Assembly: GCF_015595025.1 (NCBI RefSeq)
Contig: NZ_JADNRL010000018.1
Location: 40,581-92,798 of the forward strand
Length of the DNA stretch: 52,218 bases
From: Halomonas sp. KAO
Lineage (GTDB): Bacteria > Pseudomonadota > Gammaproteobacteria > Pseudomonadales > Halomonadaceae
Direction: 5' to 3'
Below, one piece after another: positions 24,729 to 32,947 of this stretch. The number at the start of each line of letters is the position of its first letter. Within the stretch, counting starts at the first letter, position 1. Below the pieces are notes generated by a model. It was not told where the DNA came from. It saw only the letters and a program-made list of their open reading frames with translations, and searched no databases. The position numbers were made by a program, and so were the translations under genes.

Positions 24729-26657
24729 TCACTCATCCAGGGTAAGCCGCTTCCCGGTGGTCGGCGGCTCGGCCCTGTAGTGAATGAAAGACTGGGTTGG
24801 CATATCGCAGTGACGCTCTCTCGGCGGTGACGAGGGTTCGCCACCACGGAATATCTTCAGCAGCGGGGGAGACTCGCATAGCACGGGGGGCGGGGAGGTC
24901 TCGCTGGGCACCAGCAGCAGGCCCCGTCGGCGTAGCCCCCGGCCGAGGGACAGGCTGCTGCTCCATCGTACCAGCGGGGCGGCCAGCAGCAGGCCGAGCC
25001 AGACCGGGGTTAACCACCAGAAGAAGGTCGGCGTGACCCACCAGGTAATGCCGGCCCAGAGGGCGCCGACCAGGGTGCCCGGCCAGGTATGGCGCAGGGC
25101 TTCGCGCCAGGGCAGGGCGCGCCCCTCCCGGGATTGAGGATCCCAGGTCACGGTGCGCCCGCTGAGCACCTCGATCACGAAGCGGCTGTGGAAGAGCATC
25201 ATCAGCGGCGCGATCAGCATCGCGAATATGGCCTCCAGCAGGGCGCTGGCCACTAGTCGGGCGCGCCCGCCGTACTGGGCCGGGCTCCGCCTCAGGGCCA
25301 GGCAGACGCCCAGCACCTTGGGCATCAGCAGCATCGCCAGGGTGCCGACGAGCAGTGGCATGATCAGGTTGGGCGGGGCGATCGGCCAGTCGGGGAAGAG
25401 TTGGGCATTGGAGGTGAAGAAGTTGGGCTCGATCAGCGCACGCATCAAGGCGTCGATGGTGCTCACCACCAGGATCGCCAGCCAGATCAGCGAGGAGAGA
25501 TAGGCCAGGGCGCCACACAGAAAATGCACGCGGCTGAGCATGTGCAGGCCGCGTCCCCCCAATAGGCGCAGGTGCTGCAAGTTGCCCTGGACCCAGCGAC
25601 GATCGCGCTTGGCGTAGTCGAGGATCTGGCTCGGCATCTCCTCGAAGCTGCCGCCGAGGTCGGTGCGCATGCGCACCTCCCAGCCTGCGCGGCGCAGCAA
25701 GGCTGCCTCGACGAAGTCGTGGCTGAGGATGTCGCCGCCGAGGGGCGGCCGGCCGGGCAGCTCGGGCAGGCCCGCATGTCGGGTGAAGGCCTCGACGCGC
25801 AGGATGGCATTGTGGCCGAAGTAGTTGGCGGCGTCGGACTGCCAGAAGCTCAGCCCGGTGGCGAGCATCGGCGAATAGACCGCTGCGGCGAACTGGTTGG
25901 CGCGGCCGAACAGGCTATCCTGGCGGACCGGGATCGGCACCGTCTGCAGCAGGCCGAGGCGCGGATTGGCCTCCATCTGAGCGATCAGCTCGAGCACGGT
26001 ATCGCCGCTCATCACGCTATCGGCGTCGAGTACCAGCATGAAGTCGTAGTATCGCCCCCAGCGCTGGCAGAAGTCCCCGAGGTTGCCGGCCTTGCGCCCG
26101 GCGTTGCTGTCGCGATGCCGGTAGTGGAGCCGGCAGTGGTCGGCCAGCCGCTCCTGCAGGGCCGCCATGACGGCCTTTTCATGCCTCACGATGGTCGCGT
26201 CGGTACTGTCGCTGAGCACGAAGGCCTCGATGTGGTGCTCGAGGGGGATCGGCGACAGGTCGCGGCAGGTCGCCTCGAGGCCGGCAGCGACCCGCTCGAC
26301 ATCCTCGTTGTGGATCGGCATCACCAGGGCAGTGCGTGAGTGGACATCGTTGGGCCGTCGTGGCGACGACACTCGGGCCAGACTCACGGGATCGCGGCCG
26401 GCGAGGGTCAGCGTGAAGCCGATTATGCCGCTCCAGAAGGCGATGGCGATCCAGCCGAAGGTGATGCTGAACAGCGTCAGGATGGCGAACTCCAAGGGGG
26501 TCAGGCCCCCGACGTGGAGAATGCGGAACATCGTCCACATGCCTAAGCCCGTCGTGACGGCGACCAGCAGGGCGAAGACCAGCCGGCGGGTGCGACGCCA
26601 GGGGACATGGACCCTGGCGATCTCGGGCTCAGCGACGTTCATCGGGATACCAGACAT
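24729..26657 (-). CDS. opgH: Glucans biosynthesis glucosyltransferase H, short form
   Basis: 642 residues of an inner-membrane family 2 glycosyltransferase that polymerises and exports the beta-1,2 backbone of osmoregulated periplasmic glucans. Two transmembrane helices (about 28-95) come first; the catalytic domain has LVLDADS (DxD), LGGDILSHDF and the RDRRWVQGN segment corresponding to QxxRW; six further helices follow. E. coli OpgH is about 850 residues with a long cytoplasmic N-terminal domain; here it is missing and the protein starts directly before the first helix, similar to Xanthomonas-type forms. The start overlaps opgG by 29 bases (GGAG two bases upstream); a second ATG at 26642 would overlap by 14. 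Confidence 0.93.
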   Translation of the reverse strand: MSGIPMNVAEPEIARVHVPWRRTRRLVFALLVAVTTGLGMWTMFRILHVGGLTPLEFAILTLFSITFGWIAIAFWSGIIGFTLTLAGRDPVSLARVSSPRRPNDVHSRTALVMPIHNEDVERVAAGLEATCRDLSPIPLEHHIEAFVLSDSTDATIVRHEKAVMAALQERLADHCRLHYRHRDSNAGRKAGNLGDFCQRWGRYYDFMLVLDADSVMSGDTVLELIAQMEANPRLGLLQTVPIPVRQDSLFGRANQFAAAVYSPMLATGLSFWQSDAANYFGHNAILRVEAFTRHAGLPELPGRPPLGGDILSHDFVEAALLRRAGWEVRMRTDLGGSFEEMPSQILDYAKRDRRWVQGNLQHLRLLGGRGLHMLSRVHFLCGALAYLSSLIWLAILVVSTIDALMRALIEPNFFTSNAQLFPDWPIAPPNLIMPLLVGTLAMLLMPKVLGVCLALRRSPAQYGGRARLVASALLEAIFAMLIAPLMMLFHSRFVIEVLSGRTVTWDPQSREGRALPWREALRHTWPGTLVGALWAGITWWVTPTFFWWLTPVWLGLLLAAPLVRWSSSLSLGRGLRRRGLLLVPSETSPPPVLCESPPLLKIFRGGEPSSPPRERHCDMPTQSFIHYRAEPPTTGKRLTLDE

Positions 26658-28182
26658 AGCTCCAGGTCTCGGTCAGCGGTTCGCCGTGCAGGGTCAGCGC
26701 CAGGCGCATATCGGCCGGGGCATCGCCTTCCGGGGCAAGGCGGAAGGCGGCGCGCCAAGTCTCGCCATCCGGGAGACGCTGGACGCGCGGCTCGAGGATA
26801 TCGCCGCTGGAGGTCGTCAGGCGCACCGCCACTGGCTGGTCATCATCGAGCCCCTGGAGGGTAGGGCCCTGGAAGTCGACGATGAAGTGGCGTCGGCTGG
26901 CCGGAGGCGGGTCACTCTGTCCCGGGATGGCGCCCCATCCCTGGCGGGTGCGAATCACGTGGGCGAGCTGCTGGTGCGGCGGTGTGACACCAAGGGTGCG
27001 CAGCCGATAGCGGAAGGTACGCGACTGGCCGGCCTCGAGGGGGCGCTCGGGGACCCAGTAGGCGGTGATGTTGTCGTTGGTCTCGCTGTCCGATGGAATC
27101 TCGACCAGCTCGACGTGTCCCTTTCCCCAATCGCCGAGGGGCGTCACCCACTCGCTGGGACGCGCCTCGTAGCGGGCTTCGGCGTCCAGGTAGGCGTCGA
27201 AGTGGCGTGGTCGCTGAACCAGGCCGAAGCCCTGCGGCGCGCTGTCCTGAAAGCTCGACAGATGCAGCGTCTCCGGGTTGCTCAGTGGACGCCAGATGCG
27301 CTCTCCACTGCCGGTCTGCAGGGCCAGGCCGCTGGAGTCGTGGACCCGCAACCGATAGTCGTCGGAGGGATAAGCGGCGATATCGCCGTGCATGAACATG
27401 CTCGTCAGCGGGGCGACGCCTAGCTTGGCAATGTCTTCCCGGGCGAACAGCCGTGCCTCGGTATCGACGACGGTCTGGCTACCGGGGGCGATATCGAAGC
27501 GGTAAGCACCGGTGATGGAGGGGCTATCGAGCAGGGCATACACGGTCATGCGCGTGGCCTCGGGGCCGGGCTCGACCAGCCAGAACTCGCGGAAGGCAGG
27601 AAATTCTTCGCCCTGCGGTGAGGCCGTATCGATGGCCAGGCCGCGACTCGAGAGTCCGTAGCCCTGCTTCCTGCCGACCAACCGGAAGTAGGAGGCGCCA
27701 AGAAACACCATGAATTCATCGCGGTAGTTACCGCTGTTCAGCGGATAGTGGAGCCTGAAACCGGCATAGCCCAGGTCGTCGAACTCCAGCTCCGCCAGGT
27801 GGGCCGCGTCGTCCTCGTAGCGGAAGCGAGACGCGTCGAAGGGTAGGTGGTGCACCTCGCCGTCCGGCGCGACCAGGTTAAGAGCGACCGGGTGGTCGTA
27901 GAGGAACCCCGGATGAAACAGCTGCACCTCGAACAGCCCCTCGCTGTCATGCCACAGGGATCGCTCGGGGCGGAATCGGATTTGGCGATAGGCGTCGTAG
28001 TCGAGTTCGGCCAGGGCCGCCGGTTGTTCGTTGGCGAGCGCGCGGTAAGGGGACTCGGCCAGGCGCTCGGCGCGGGCGGTGATCGTGTCGAACAGTGCCT
28101 CCTCGGTCTCGGGCGTGGCGTTGGCTTCCATGGCCAGTGCCGCGCCCAGCGAGAGTGCCAGGAAGCGGATCAGCGATGTCAT
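26629..28182 (-). CDS. opgG: Periplasmic glucans biosynthesis protein G
   Basis: 517 residues, close to E. coli OpgG (511). A Sec signal peptide (MTSLIRFLALSLGAALAMEANA) precedes a periplasmic beta-rich protein with the family blocks LYDHPVALNLVAPDG, FMVFLGASYFRLVGRKQGYG and FREFWLVEPG. OpgG acts after OpgH in the branching or maturation of periplasmic glucans, which respond to low osmolarity. The chosen ATG has GAGGAGAG upstream; a longer in-frame start would add 20 polar residues before the signal. First gene of an opgG-opgH operon. OpgD, the paralogue, has a Tat signal instead, so OpgG is preferred. Confidence 0.94.
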   Translation of the reverse strand: MTSLIRFLALSLGAALAMEANATPETEEALFDTITARAERLAESPYRALANEQPAALAELDYDAYRQIRFRPERSLWHDSEGLFEVQLFHPGFLYDHPVALNLVAPDGEVHHLPFDASRFRYEDDAAHLAELEFDDLGYAGFRLHYPLNSGNYRDEFMVFLGASYFRLVGRKQGYGLSSRGLAIDTASPQGEEFPAFREFWLVEPGPEATRMTVYALLDSPSITGAYRFDIAPGSQTVVDTEARLFAREDIAKLGVAPLTSMFMHGDIAAYPSDDYRLRVHDSSGLALQTGSGERIWRPLSNPETLHLSSFQDSAPQGFGLVQRPRHFDAYLDAEARYEARPSEWVTPLGDWGKGHVELVEIPSDSETNDNITAYWVPERPLEAGQSRTFRYRLRTLGVTPPHQQLAHVIRTRQGWGAIPGQSDPPPASRRHFIVDFQGPTLQGLDDDQPVAVRLTTSSGDILEPRVQRLPDGETWRAAFRLAPEGDAPADMRLALTLHGEPLTETWSYVWYPDERR

Positions 28183-28498
28183 GCGGTGACTCTCCTCGGG
28201 ATCCCGCCGGCAATCCCTGCGCAAGCCGGTCCAGGGGGCCATGTTGTATATCGTTATTATTCTTTGAGGTGCCGCTATCTGGATTCAGGATAGCGGATGC
28301 TGGAGTGTTGGTCAGTGTCGTGCCGAGATCGTTCCTCGTATGGGGTCAATCACCTGGGGAGCAGGGTGGTGCGTTTGGCCGCCAGGGTCACGTCACGCGC
28401 GGCAGCGTTGCCGTACAGGTGTAACCGGGTGACCTCGACCCGGCCGTGAACCAGCGTCCAGGCGTGCTGCCACTCAACCGGCAGCCGCGGTAGCCGTG
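28183..28498 (-). other. Gap upstream of opgG
   Basis: 316 bases between the acyltransferase stop and the opgG start. The part nearest opgG is locally AT-rich (ATAACGATATACAAC on the minus strand, 28240-28265) and probably holds its promoter. A GC-rich open frame on the minus strand from 28498 to 28350 has no start codon outside the acyltransferase gene and was not accepted as a gene. Confidence 0.4.
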
Positions 28499-29440
28499 TT
28501 AGTAGATCCGAAAGCGCCGAGGCTCGTGATGCCCCTCCTGCTCCTGGATCACCTTGCGGTAGCGCTTGTACTCCCACTGGTACTGGGACGGATCCAGGGC
28601 GATGGCGGCTTCGACGCAGGCGTTGACTCCGGTGGCGGACTCGACCTCATCGGGTGAGTAGACACGCTCATCGGCCGCGAGGAAGTGGATCTCGAAGCCC
28701 CGCCCGGGGATACGGCGTGCCACCCCGGTGACCACACGGGCCTCGGTGCGGGCGACGAGCTTGGGGAGCAGGGTGGCGGTATAGGCCAGCCGATCGAAGA
28801 AGGGGGCGAAGACGCCGCTGCCCCAGCTCGGTTCCTGGTCGGGCAGGATGCCGATCGCCTCGCTGCGCTTCAGTGCCTTGAGCAGAGCCGCCACGCCACG
28901 CGGGTTGGTTGGCACCAGGCTTGCCCCCATGCGCTCGCGCCCGGCCCGGGTCACGGCGTCGAGCTCGCCGAGCTTGGGCGGCTCGTACATGGCGGTGAAG
29001 GGGAAGTGGCTGGAGAGCCAGAAGTTGAGCACCTCCCAGTTGCCGAAGTGAGGGGCCAGCACGATGACCCCGCGCCCCTCGGCACGCGCCTCGTCGAGCA
29101 GCTCACGACCGTGAATGGCCAGCAGGGAGGTCTCGATGCGCTCTGGCCTGCCCATCCAGGCGAAGCCGATCTCGAGCATGGTGGCGGAGGAGTGGACCAG
29201 GCTCTCGCGGGCGAGGCGGCGCAGCTCGGCGGGGCTACTCTCTGGATAGACCTGGGCCAGGTTGGCCTCGGTGACGTCACGCTCGCGGCGGCTGAAGCGA
29301 TGCACCAGCGGGCCGACCAGGCGCGCGAGCCGCCATAGCGTGGTCAGGCGCCGACCGGCGAGCGTTCGCCACAATCTCTCGATAGCGCGGGCCTGGAGAG
29401 TGCTGACAAGGGTGCTTGTACGAGAAGGAGCCTTGGCCAT
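28499..29440 (-). CDS. LpxL/HtrB-type lipid A acyltransferase
   Basis: 313 residues. A basic, hydrophobic N-terminus (RAIERLWRTLAGRRLTTLWRLARLVG) is followed by the acyltransferase core with the HX4E motif in LAPHFGNWEVLN, then LPDQEPSWGSGVFAPFFDR and ARVVTGVARRIPGRGFEIHF. These enzymes add secondary lauroyl or myristoyl chains to lipid A at the inner face of the inner membrane. The start codon lies three bases after the stop of the DUF4870 gene, so the two are one operon. Which acyl chain and position cannot be told, hence no symbol. Confidence 0.88.
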   Translation of the reverse strand: MAKAPSRTSTLVSTLQARAIERLWRTLAGRRLTTLWRLARLVGPLVHRFSRRERDVTEANLAQVYPESSPAELRRLARESLVHSSATMLEIGFAWMGRPERIETSLLAIHGRELLDEARAEGRGVIVLAPHFGNWEVLNFWLSSHFPFTAMYEPPKLGELDAVTRAGRERMGASLVPTNPRGVAALLKALKRSEAIGILPDQEPSWGSGVFAPFFDRLAYTATLLPKLVARTEARVVTGVARRIPGRGFEIHFLAADERVYSPDEVESATGVNACVEAAIALDPSQYQWEYKRYRKVIQEQEGHHEPRRFRIY

Positions 29441-29443
29441 GGG

Positions 29444-29836
29444 TTACACCAGCCAGGTGTCCACATTGTCGGGAGAGCGCTTCTCCTGGAGTCCCTTGAA
29501 GCCCTTGACGCAGCGAATCACCAGCCACACCACGGCCACCAGCCAGAGGACGAAGCCGATCAGCACGAACATCAGTACGCCGGCCAGGCAGAAATAGAGC
29601 AGACCGATCCAGAAGGTGCGGATCTGATAGCGGTAGTGACGCTCGAGCCATTCGGGGCCCTTGCCGCGATAGACATAGGCAATCACCACGCCGACCAGGG
29701 CGGTCAGGCCGCCGGTGATGATGCTCGCCAGATAGAGGGCATAGATGACCATGGGGAGCGTCGTGTCGACCGGCTCGGGATGCTCGATGACGATGTTCTC
29801 ACTGTGCGGGTTTTCACGCTGCGGGTTGTCGCTCAT
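29444..29836 (-). CDS. DUF4870-type small membrane protein
   Basis: 130 residues with three hydrophobic helices (about 30-55, 70-95, 85-110) after an acidic N-terminus. The FWIGLLYFCLAG...WLVIRCVKGFKGL pattern is that of the DUF4870/Tic20-like family of unknown function. ATG 29836 is favoured over a GTG 14 codons upstream. It lies three bases before the lpxL-type gene on the same strand, so it may share a cell-envelope role (inference). Confidence 0.78.
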   Translation of the reverse strand: MSDNPQRENPHSENIVIEHPEPVDTTLPMVIYALYLASIITGGLTALVGVVIAYVYRGKGPEWLERHYRYQIRTFWIGLLYFCLAGVLMFVLIGFVLWLVAVVWLVIRCVKGFKGLQEKRSPDNVDTWLV

Positions 29837-29919
29837 GGCGGGGCTAACGTCCTGGTTCTTTATGGAAATCGGTGTCACACATGATACCCGGCGAGGGCGG
29901 CAATGCCACCGTCGGGGGA

Positions 29920-30327
29920 TCAGGGTGCGTCGTCGGTTTCTGGAGTGCTGCGCAGCGGGCGGCTGATCTCCAGCAGGTTGCCGTCCGGGTCGCGCAGGTA
30001 GAGCGACTCGATCTGGCCGGTGGCGCCCTGACGCTGTACCGGCCCCAGCTCGATCTCCACGTCGAGTGCCTGTAGGTGGCGGGCCACCTCGTCCAGCGGC
30101 AGCAGGCTGCGCAGGCAGAGATCCAGGCTGCCGGGCGTGGGGGTGCCGGCGCGGGGCTCGATATCGGTGGCCGTCCAGTGTAGGCGCAGCGCCATGTCGC
30201 CGAGGATCAGGTCGACGCGTTCGCGATCGCGGTAGCGCACCTCCAGCCCCAGCACCCGGGAGTAGAAGTCGACCGCACGGGAAATATCGGTCACGGTGAT
30301 GACCAGATGGTCCAGACCTGACAGCAT
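29920..30327 (-). CDS. VOC-family (glyoxalase/dioxygenase fold) protein
   Basis: 135 residues, one VOC module: LDHLVITVTDISRAVDFYSRVLGLEV at the N-terminus and SLYLRDPDGNLLEISRP at the C-terminus. His7 and the last Glu are the usual metal ligands of the fold. AAGGAGAG precedes the start. Members include glyoxalases, fosfomycin-resistance proteins and dioxygenases; this one has no specific signature. It is divergent from a methyltransferase gene. Confidence 0.85.
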   Translation of the reverse strand: MLSGLDHLVITVTDISRAVDFYSRVLGLEVRYRDRERVDLILGDMALRLHWTATDIEPRAGTPTPGSLDLCLRSLLPLDEVARHLQALDVEIELGPVQRQGATGQIESLYLRDPDGNLLEISRPLRSTPETDDAP

Positions 30328-30370
30328 TCGTCTCTCCTTGGAGAATAGGGGTGTTGCCCCAGAGGATACG

Positions 30371-31009
30371 ATGATGCCGACCTGCCCGCTATGCGCATCC
30401 GCGGATACCGCCTTCTATCACCGCGATGCGCGGCGCGACTACCACCGCTGTGAGCGCTGCACCCTGGTCTTCGTGCCACCGGCCTTTCGGCTTGCCCCCG
30501 AGGAGGAGAGGGCGGTATACGATCAGCACCAGAACTCGCCGGATGACCCCGGTTATCGGCGCTTCCTGGCGCGGCTGTTCGAGCCCCTGCATGCCAGGCT
30601 CGAACCGGGAGCTCGTGGGCTCGACTTCGGTGCCGGCCCGGGACCGACGCTATCGGTGATGTTCGAGGAGGCCGGACATCCCATGGCGATCTATGACCCC
30701 TTCTATGCGCACGACCCGTCGGTGCTCGAGCACACCTACGATTTCATTACCGCCACCGAGGTGGCCGAGCACCTGTTCTCACCCGGCAAAGAGCTTGCGC
30801 GGTTGGTGGAGCGTTTACGGCCCGGTGGCTGGCTCGGGCTGATGACCAAGCGGGTCACCGACCATGCCGCCTTCACGTGTTGGCACTATATCCTCGACCC
30901 CACCCATGTAAGTTTCTTCAGCGAGGCCACCTTTCGCTGGCTGGCCGACGAGCTCGAACTGAACGTCGAGTTTCCCGCCGCCGATGTGGTGTTGCTGCAG
31001 CGTCGCTGA
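30371..31009 (+). CDS. Class I SAM-dependent methyltransferase with N-terminal zinc ribbon
   Basis: 212 residues. Two CxxC pairs at the N-terminus (CPLC and CERC) form a small zinc ribbon, followed by a Rossmann-type methyltransferase: LDFGAGPGPTLSVMFEEAG (motif I), FITATEVAEHL and LRPGGWLGLMTK. Substrate unknown; related proteins methylate small molecules or cell-surface sugars. I start at the ATG pair at 30371, since the earlier in-frame ATG lies within the divergent VOC gene. Confidence 0.82.
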   Translation: MMPTCPLCASADTAFYHRDARRDYHRCERCTLVFVPPAFRLAPEEERAVYDQHQNSPDDPGYRRFLARLFEPLHARLEPGARGLDFGAGPGPTLSVMFEEAGHPMAIYDPFYAHDPSVLEHTYDFITATEVAEHLFSPGKELARLVERLRPGGWLGLMTKRVTDHAAFTCWHYILDPTHVSFFSEATFRWLADELELNVEFPAADVVLLQRR

Positions 31010-31438
31010 CGTTCGCCTTCGCTATTAAGTCGCGCACCGGTGAAGTCGCGCAACGGCGTATCACACCTGGCCCAGGCTGAAGGGTTCCGGGGATAATGTC
31101 AGTCGCGACGGTTTTTTATTCGCTGATTAATCATTAGCGTATTCGTAGTGAACCCCTCGGTAATTTCCGCTTGTCATTGTGGCCGCCCCCTTTATGGCAT
31201 GGGTGGCCGAAGTGCACGCCATGCCAATCGACAGTGCACCCTGAGACAAACGCTTCCCATGGCTTTCTGCCTAAGGTGTGTGGGTACCGGTCAGCGACGT
31301 AAACGCGAAGGCAGTTAAAGAGTAACAACTGCACACTCGACATGATCTTGCTCGGTATTCCATTAGCCGCTCCCTATGTGAGCCTTATGCAATATAACTA
31401 TGCATAAAGAAAGGCATACAATAACAACGGAGAAAGCA
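31010..31438 (+). promoter_or_regulatory. Leader region of the NCS1 permease with two dyads
   Basis: 429 bases without a gene. GGCATGG...CCATGCC forms a 10-bp bulged hairpin at 31196-31225. Nearer the gene, TTATGCA (31385-31391) and TGCATAA (31401-31407) are a perfect inverted repeat around ATATAACTA, which may include a -10 box. The region is AT-richer than its surroundings. A role in control by the downstream AraC-type regulator is possible. Confidence 0.4.
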
Positions 31439-32791
31439 ATGAAAAAAGAAGCCGCCAATAGTGAGGCTAAAGACCTCGACTTTTCCGAACGCCCTGTGCC
31501 GGAAGAGGGAAGAATGCCGCGTGTCAACCTGATGATGGCCTGGTGGGCGGTATGTAGCGCGATCTTCTATATGGTGGTGGCAGCTGCCATGGCGCGCACT
31601 TATGGCACAGCCAACGCCTTGCTGGGCATTGTCTTGACGGTGATTGCCTATGGCCTGATCAATGGGATCATCAGCCGTTACTCCATGAAGACGGGGTTGA
31701 CCGTTGCGCTTTTCTCGAAGGTGCTTTTTGGCCACTTCGGTGCCGTTGTCGCCACGCTGATCTTCTTTGCCACCGCCCTCTACTACGCGGTTTTCGAAGG
31801 TTATGTCATGGCTCTGGTGCTGTCGGAGTGGAGTGGAAACCTCTCCATGCCGTTGGCCACGGCGATCGTGGTGATATTCGGCGTCGCCTTGATATTCGGT
31901 AGCGTGCAACACTGGCTGGACAAGTTCAATGGCGTGCTGCTGCCAGTCTATGTGCTCGGCATGCTGGTTGCGGTTGGCATGGCCGTGGCGGAGTTCGGTT
32001 ATCCGTCGGGCTGGTTGACCCGTGTTCCGGTGGGCGGAGCTTCTCCCTGGGGTTGGCTGCATACCTTTGCCTACTACATGGGCGTCTGGGTGCTGATGAT
32101 GTTCACCTTCGACTATGCGCGTTTTGGGCGGAAGAAGGACTCGGGGTTTCATGCCCGTATCACCTTCGGGATCCCCTTCTATGCCATGACCTTCCTGTTC
32201 AGCGGTGTTGTCGGCATCCTTCTCGATTCAATGATCCCCACGGATGGGCTGTCCGAGGCCTCCATCGTGCTGGGCCTGCTGGAGTTGATGGGAGTTGGGG
32301 GGCTGCTGCTGGTCTGGGTGACCCAGAGCCGTATCAATACGGCCAACTTCTATCTCGCAACCGTCAATTTCGAATCCTTTGTACGCAAGGTGACGGGAAT
32401 TCGCCTGTCCAAGGTGCTGGCGGGCTGCATGATAGGCGTGATCGCCTATGTGCTGATGATGGCGGATGTCTTCTCCTACATTCTTCAGGCCCTGGCCTAT
32501 CAGGGAGTCTTCGTGGTCGCCTGGGTGGGAGTCGCTCTGGCGCACATTCTGTCCCGCACCTATCAGGACCGCTTCAATGGCCATGTGGAACTGAATAATG
32601 CCTATATCCCTGCCTTCAACCCCTGTGGGCTGATGGCCTGGTGCGGAGCCGCGCTGGTCGGCATCGTGATCATGCAACTTCCTTCGGTCTCCGGGTTCTC
32701 CGCGCCGGCCACCTTCCTGTGTGCCTACATGACCTACTCAATGGGCCTGCGTTTCGCCAAGGCGGAGTGGTACGTGGCCAGCCTCAAGTAG
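31439..32791 (+). CDS. NCS1-family permease (cytosine/purine/hydantoin type)
   Basis: 450 residues, about 12 transmembrane segments. It resembles CodB-type NCS1 carriers: GRMPRVNLMMAWWAVCSAIFYMV at helix 1, then YGLINGIISRYSMKTGLTVALFSKVLFGHFG and WVTQSRINTANFYLATVNF. NCS1 carriers bring in cytosine, allantoin, uracil or hydantoins with Na+ or H+. ATG 31439 has CGGAG upstream; a start 13 codons earlier lies in the promoter dyad region. It precedes hyuA and hyuB, so a hydantoin-like ring compound is a reasonable substrate. Confidence 0.87.
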   Translation: MKKEAANSEAKDLDFSERPVPEEGRMPRVNLMMAWWAVCSAIFYMVVAAAMARTYGTANALLGIVLTVIAYGLINGIISRYSMKTGLTVALFSKVLFGHFGAVVATLIFFATALYYAVFEGYVMALVLSEWSGNLSMPLATAIVVIFGVALIFGSVQHWLDKFNGVLLPVYVLGMLVAVGMAVAEFGYPSGWLTRVPVGGASPWGWLHTFAYYMGVWVLMMFTFDYARFGRKKDSGFHARITFGIPFYAMTFLFSGVVGILLDSMIPTDGLSEASIVLGLLELMGVGGLLLVWVTQSRINTANFYLATVNFESFVRKVTGIRLSKVLAGCMIGVIAYVLMMADVFSYILQALAYQGVFVVAWVGVALAHILSRTYQDRFNGHVELNNAYIPAFNPCGLMAWCGAALVGIVIMQLPSVSGFSAPATFLCAYMTYSMGLRFAKAEWYVASLK

Positions 32792-32865
32792 CTATCGAAT
32801 CGGTCGCGTAACTTGATTCACGGTAGTCACTGTTTTGCCGCGATAGAAAGATAGATAAACAACCA

Positions 32866-32897
32866 TAACTAACAGTAGTTACAGCAACTGAAGTTGC
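32866..32897. promoter_or_regulatory. Two adjacent perfect inverted repeats before hyuA
   Basis: TAACTA-ACAG-TAGTTA (32866-32881) and GCAACT-GA-AGTTGC (32884-32897) are two small perfect dyads separated by two bases, 50-80 bases before hyuA. Both contain AACT/AGTT cores. They may be operator sites for the AraC-type protein or simple hairpins in the message. Confidence 0.4.
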
Positions 32898-32947
32898 AGA
32901 AACTAAAGCTGATAAAAGACAGCCGCTACAACAAGAGAGGAATCACT

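Noticed and set aside
26167..27423. A 418-codon plus-strand frame across opgG and opgH
   Set aside because: It spans the overlap of two well-supported minus-strand genes and has no family features.
28350..28577. A minus-strand open frame between the lpxL-type gene and opgG
   Set aside because: Its only ATG lies inside the acyltransferase gene in another frame, and there is no ribosome site; the 3' half looks coding-like but cannot be supported.
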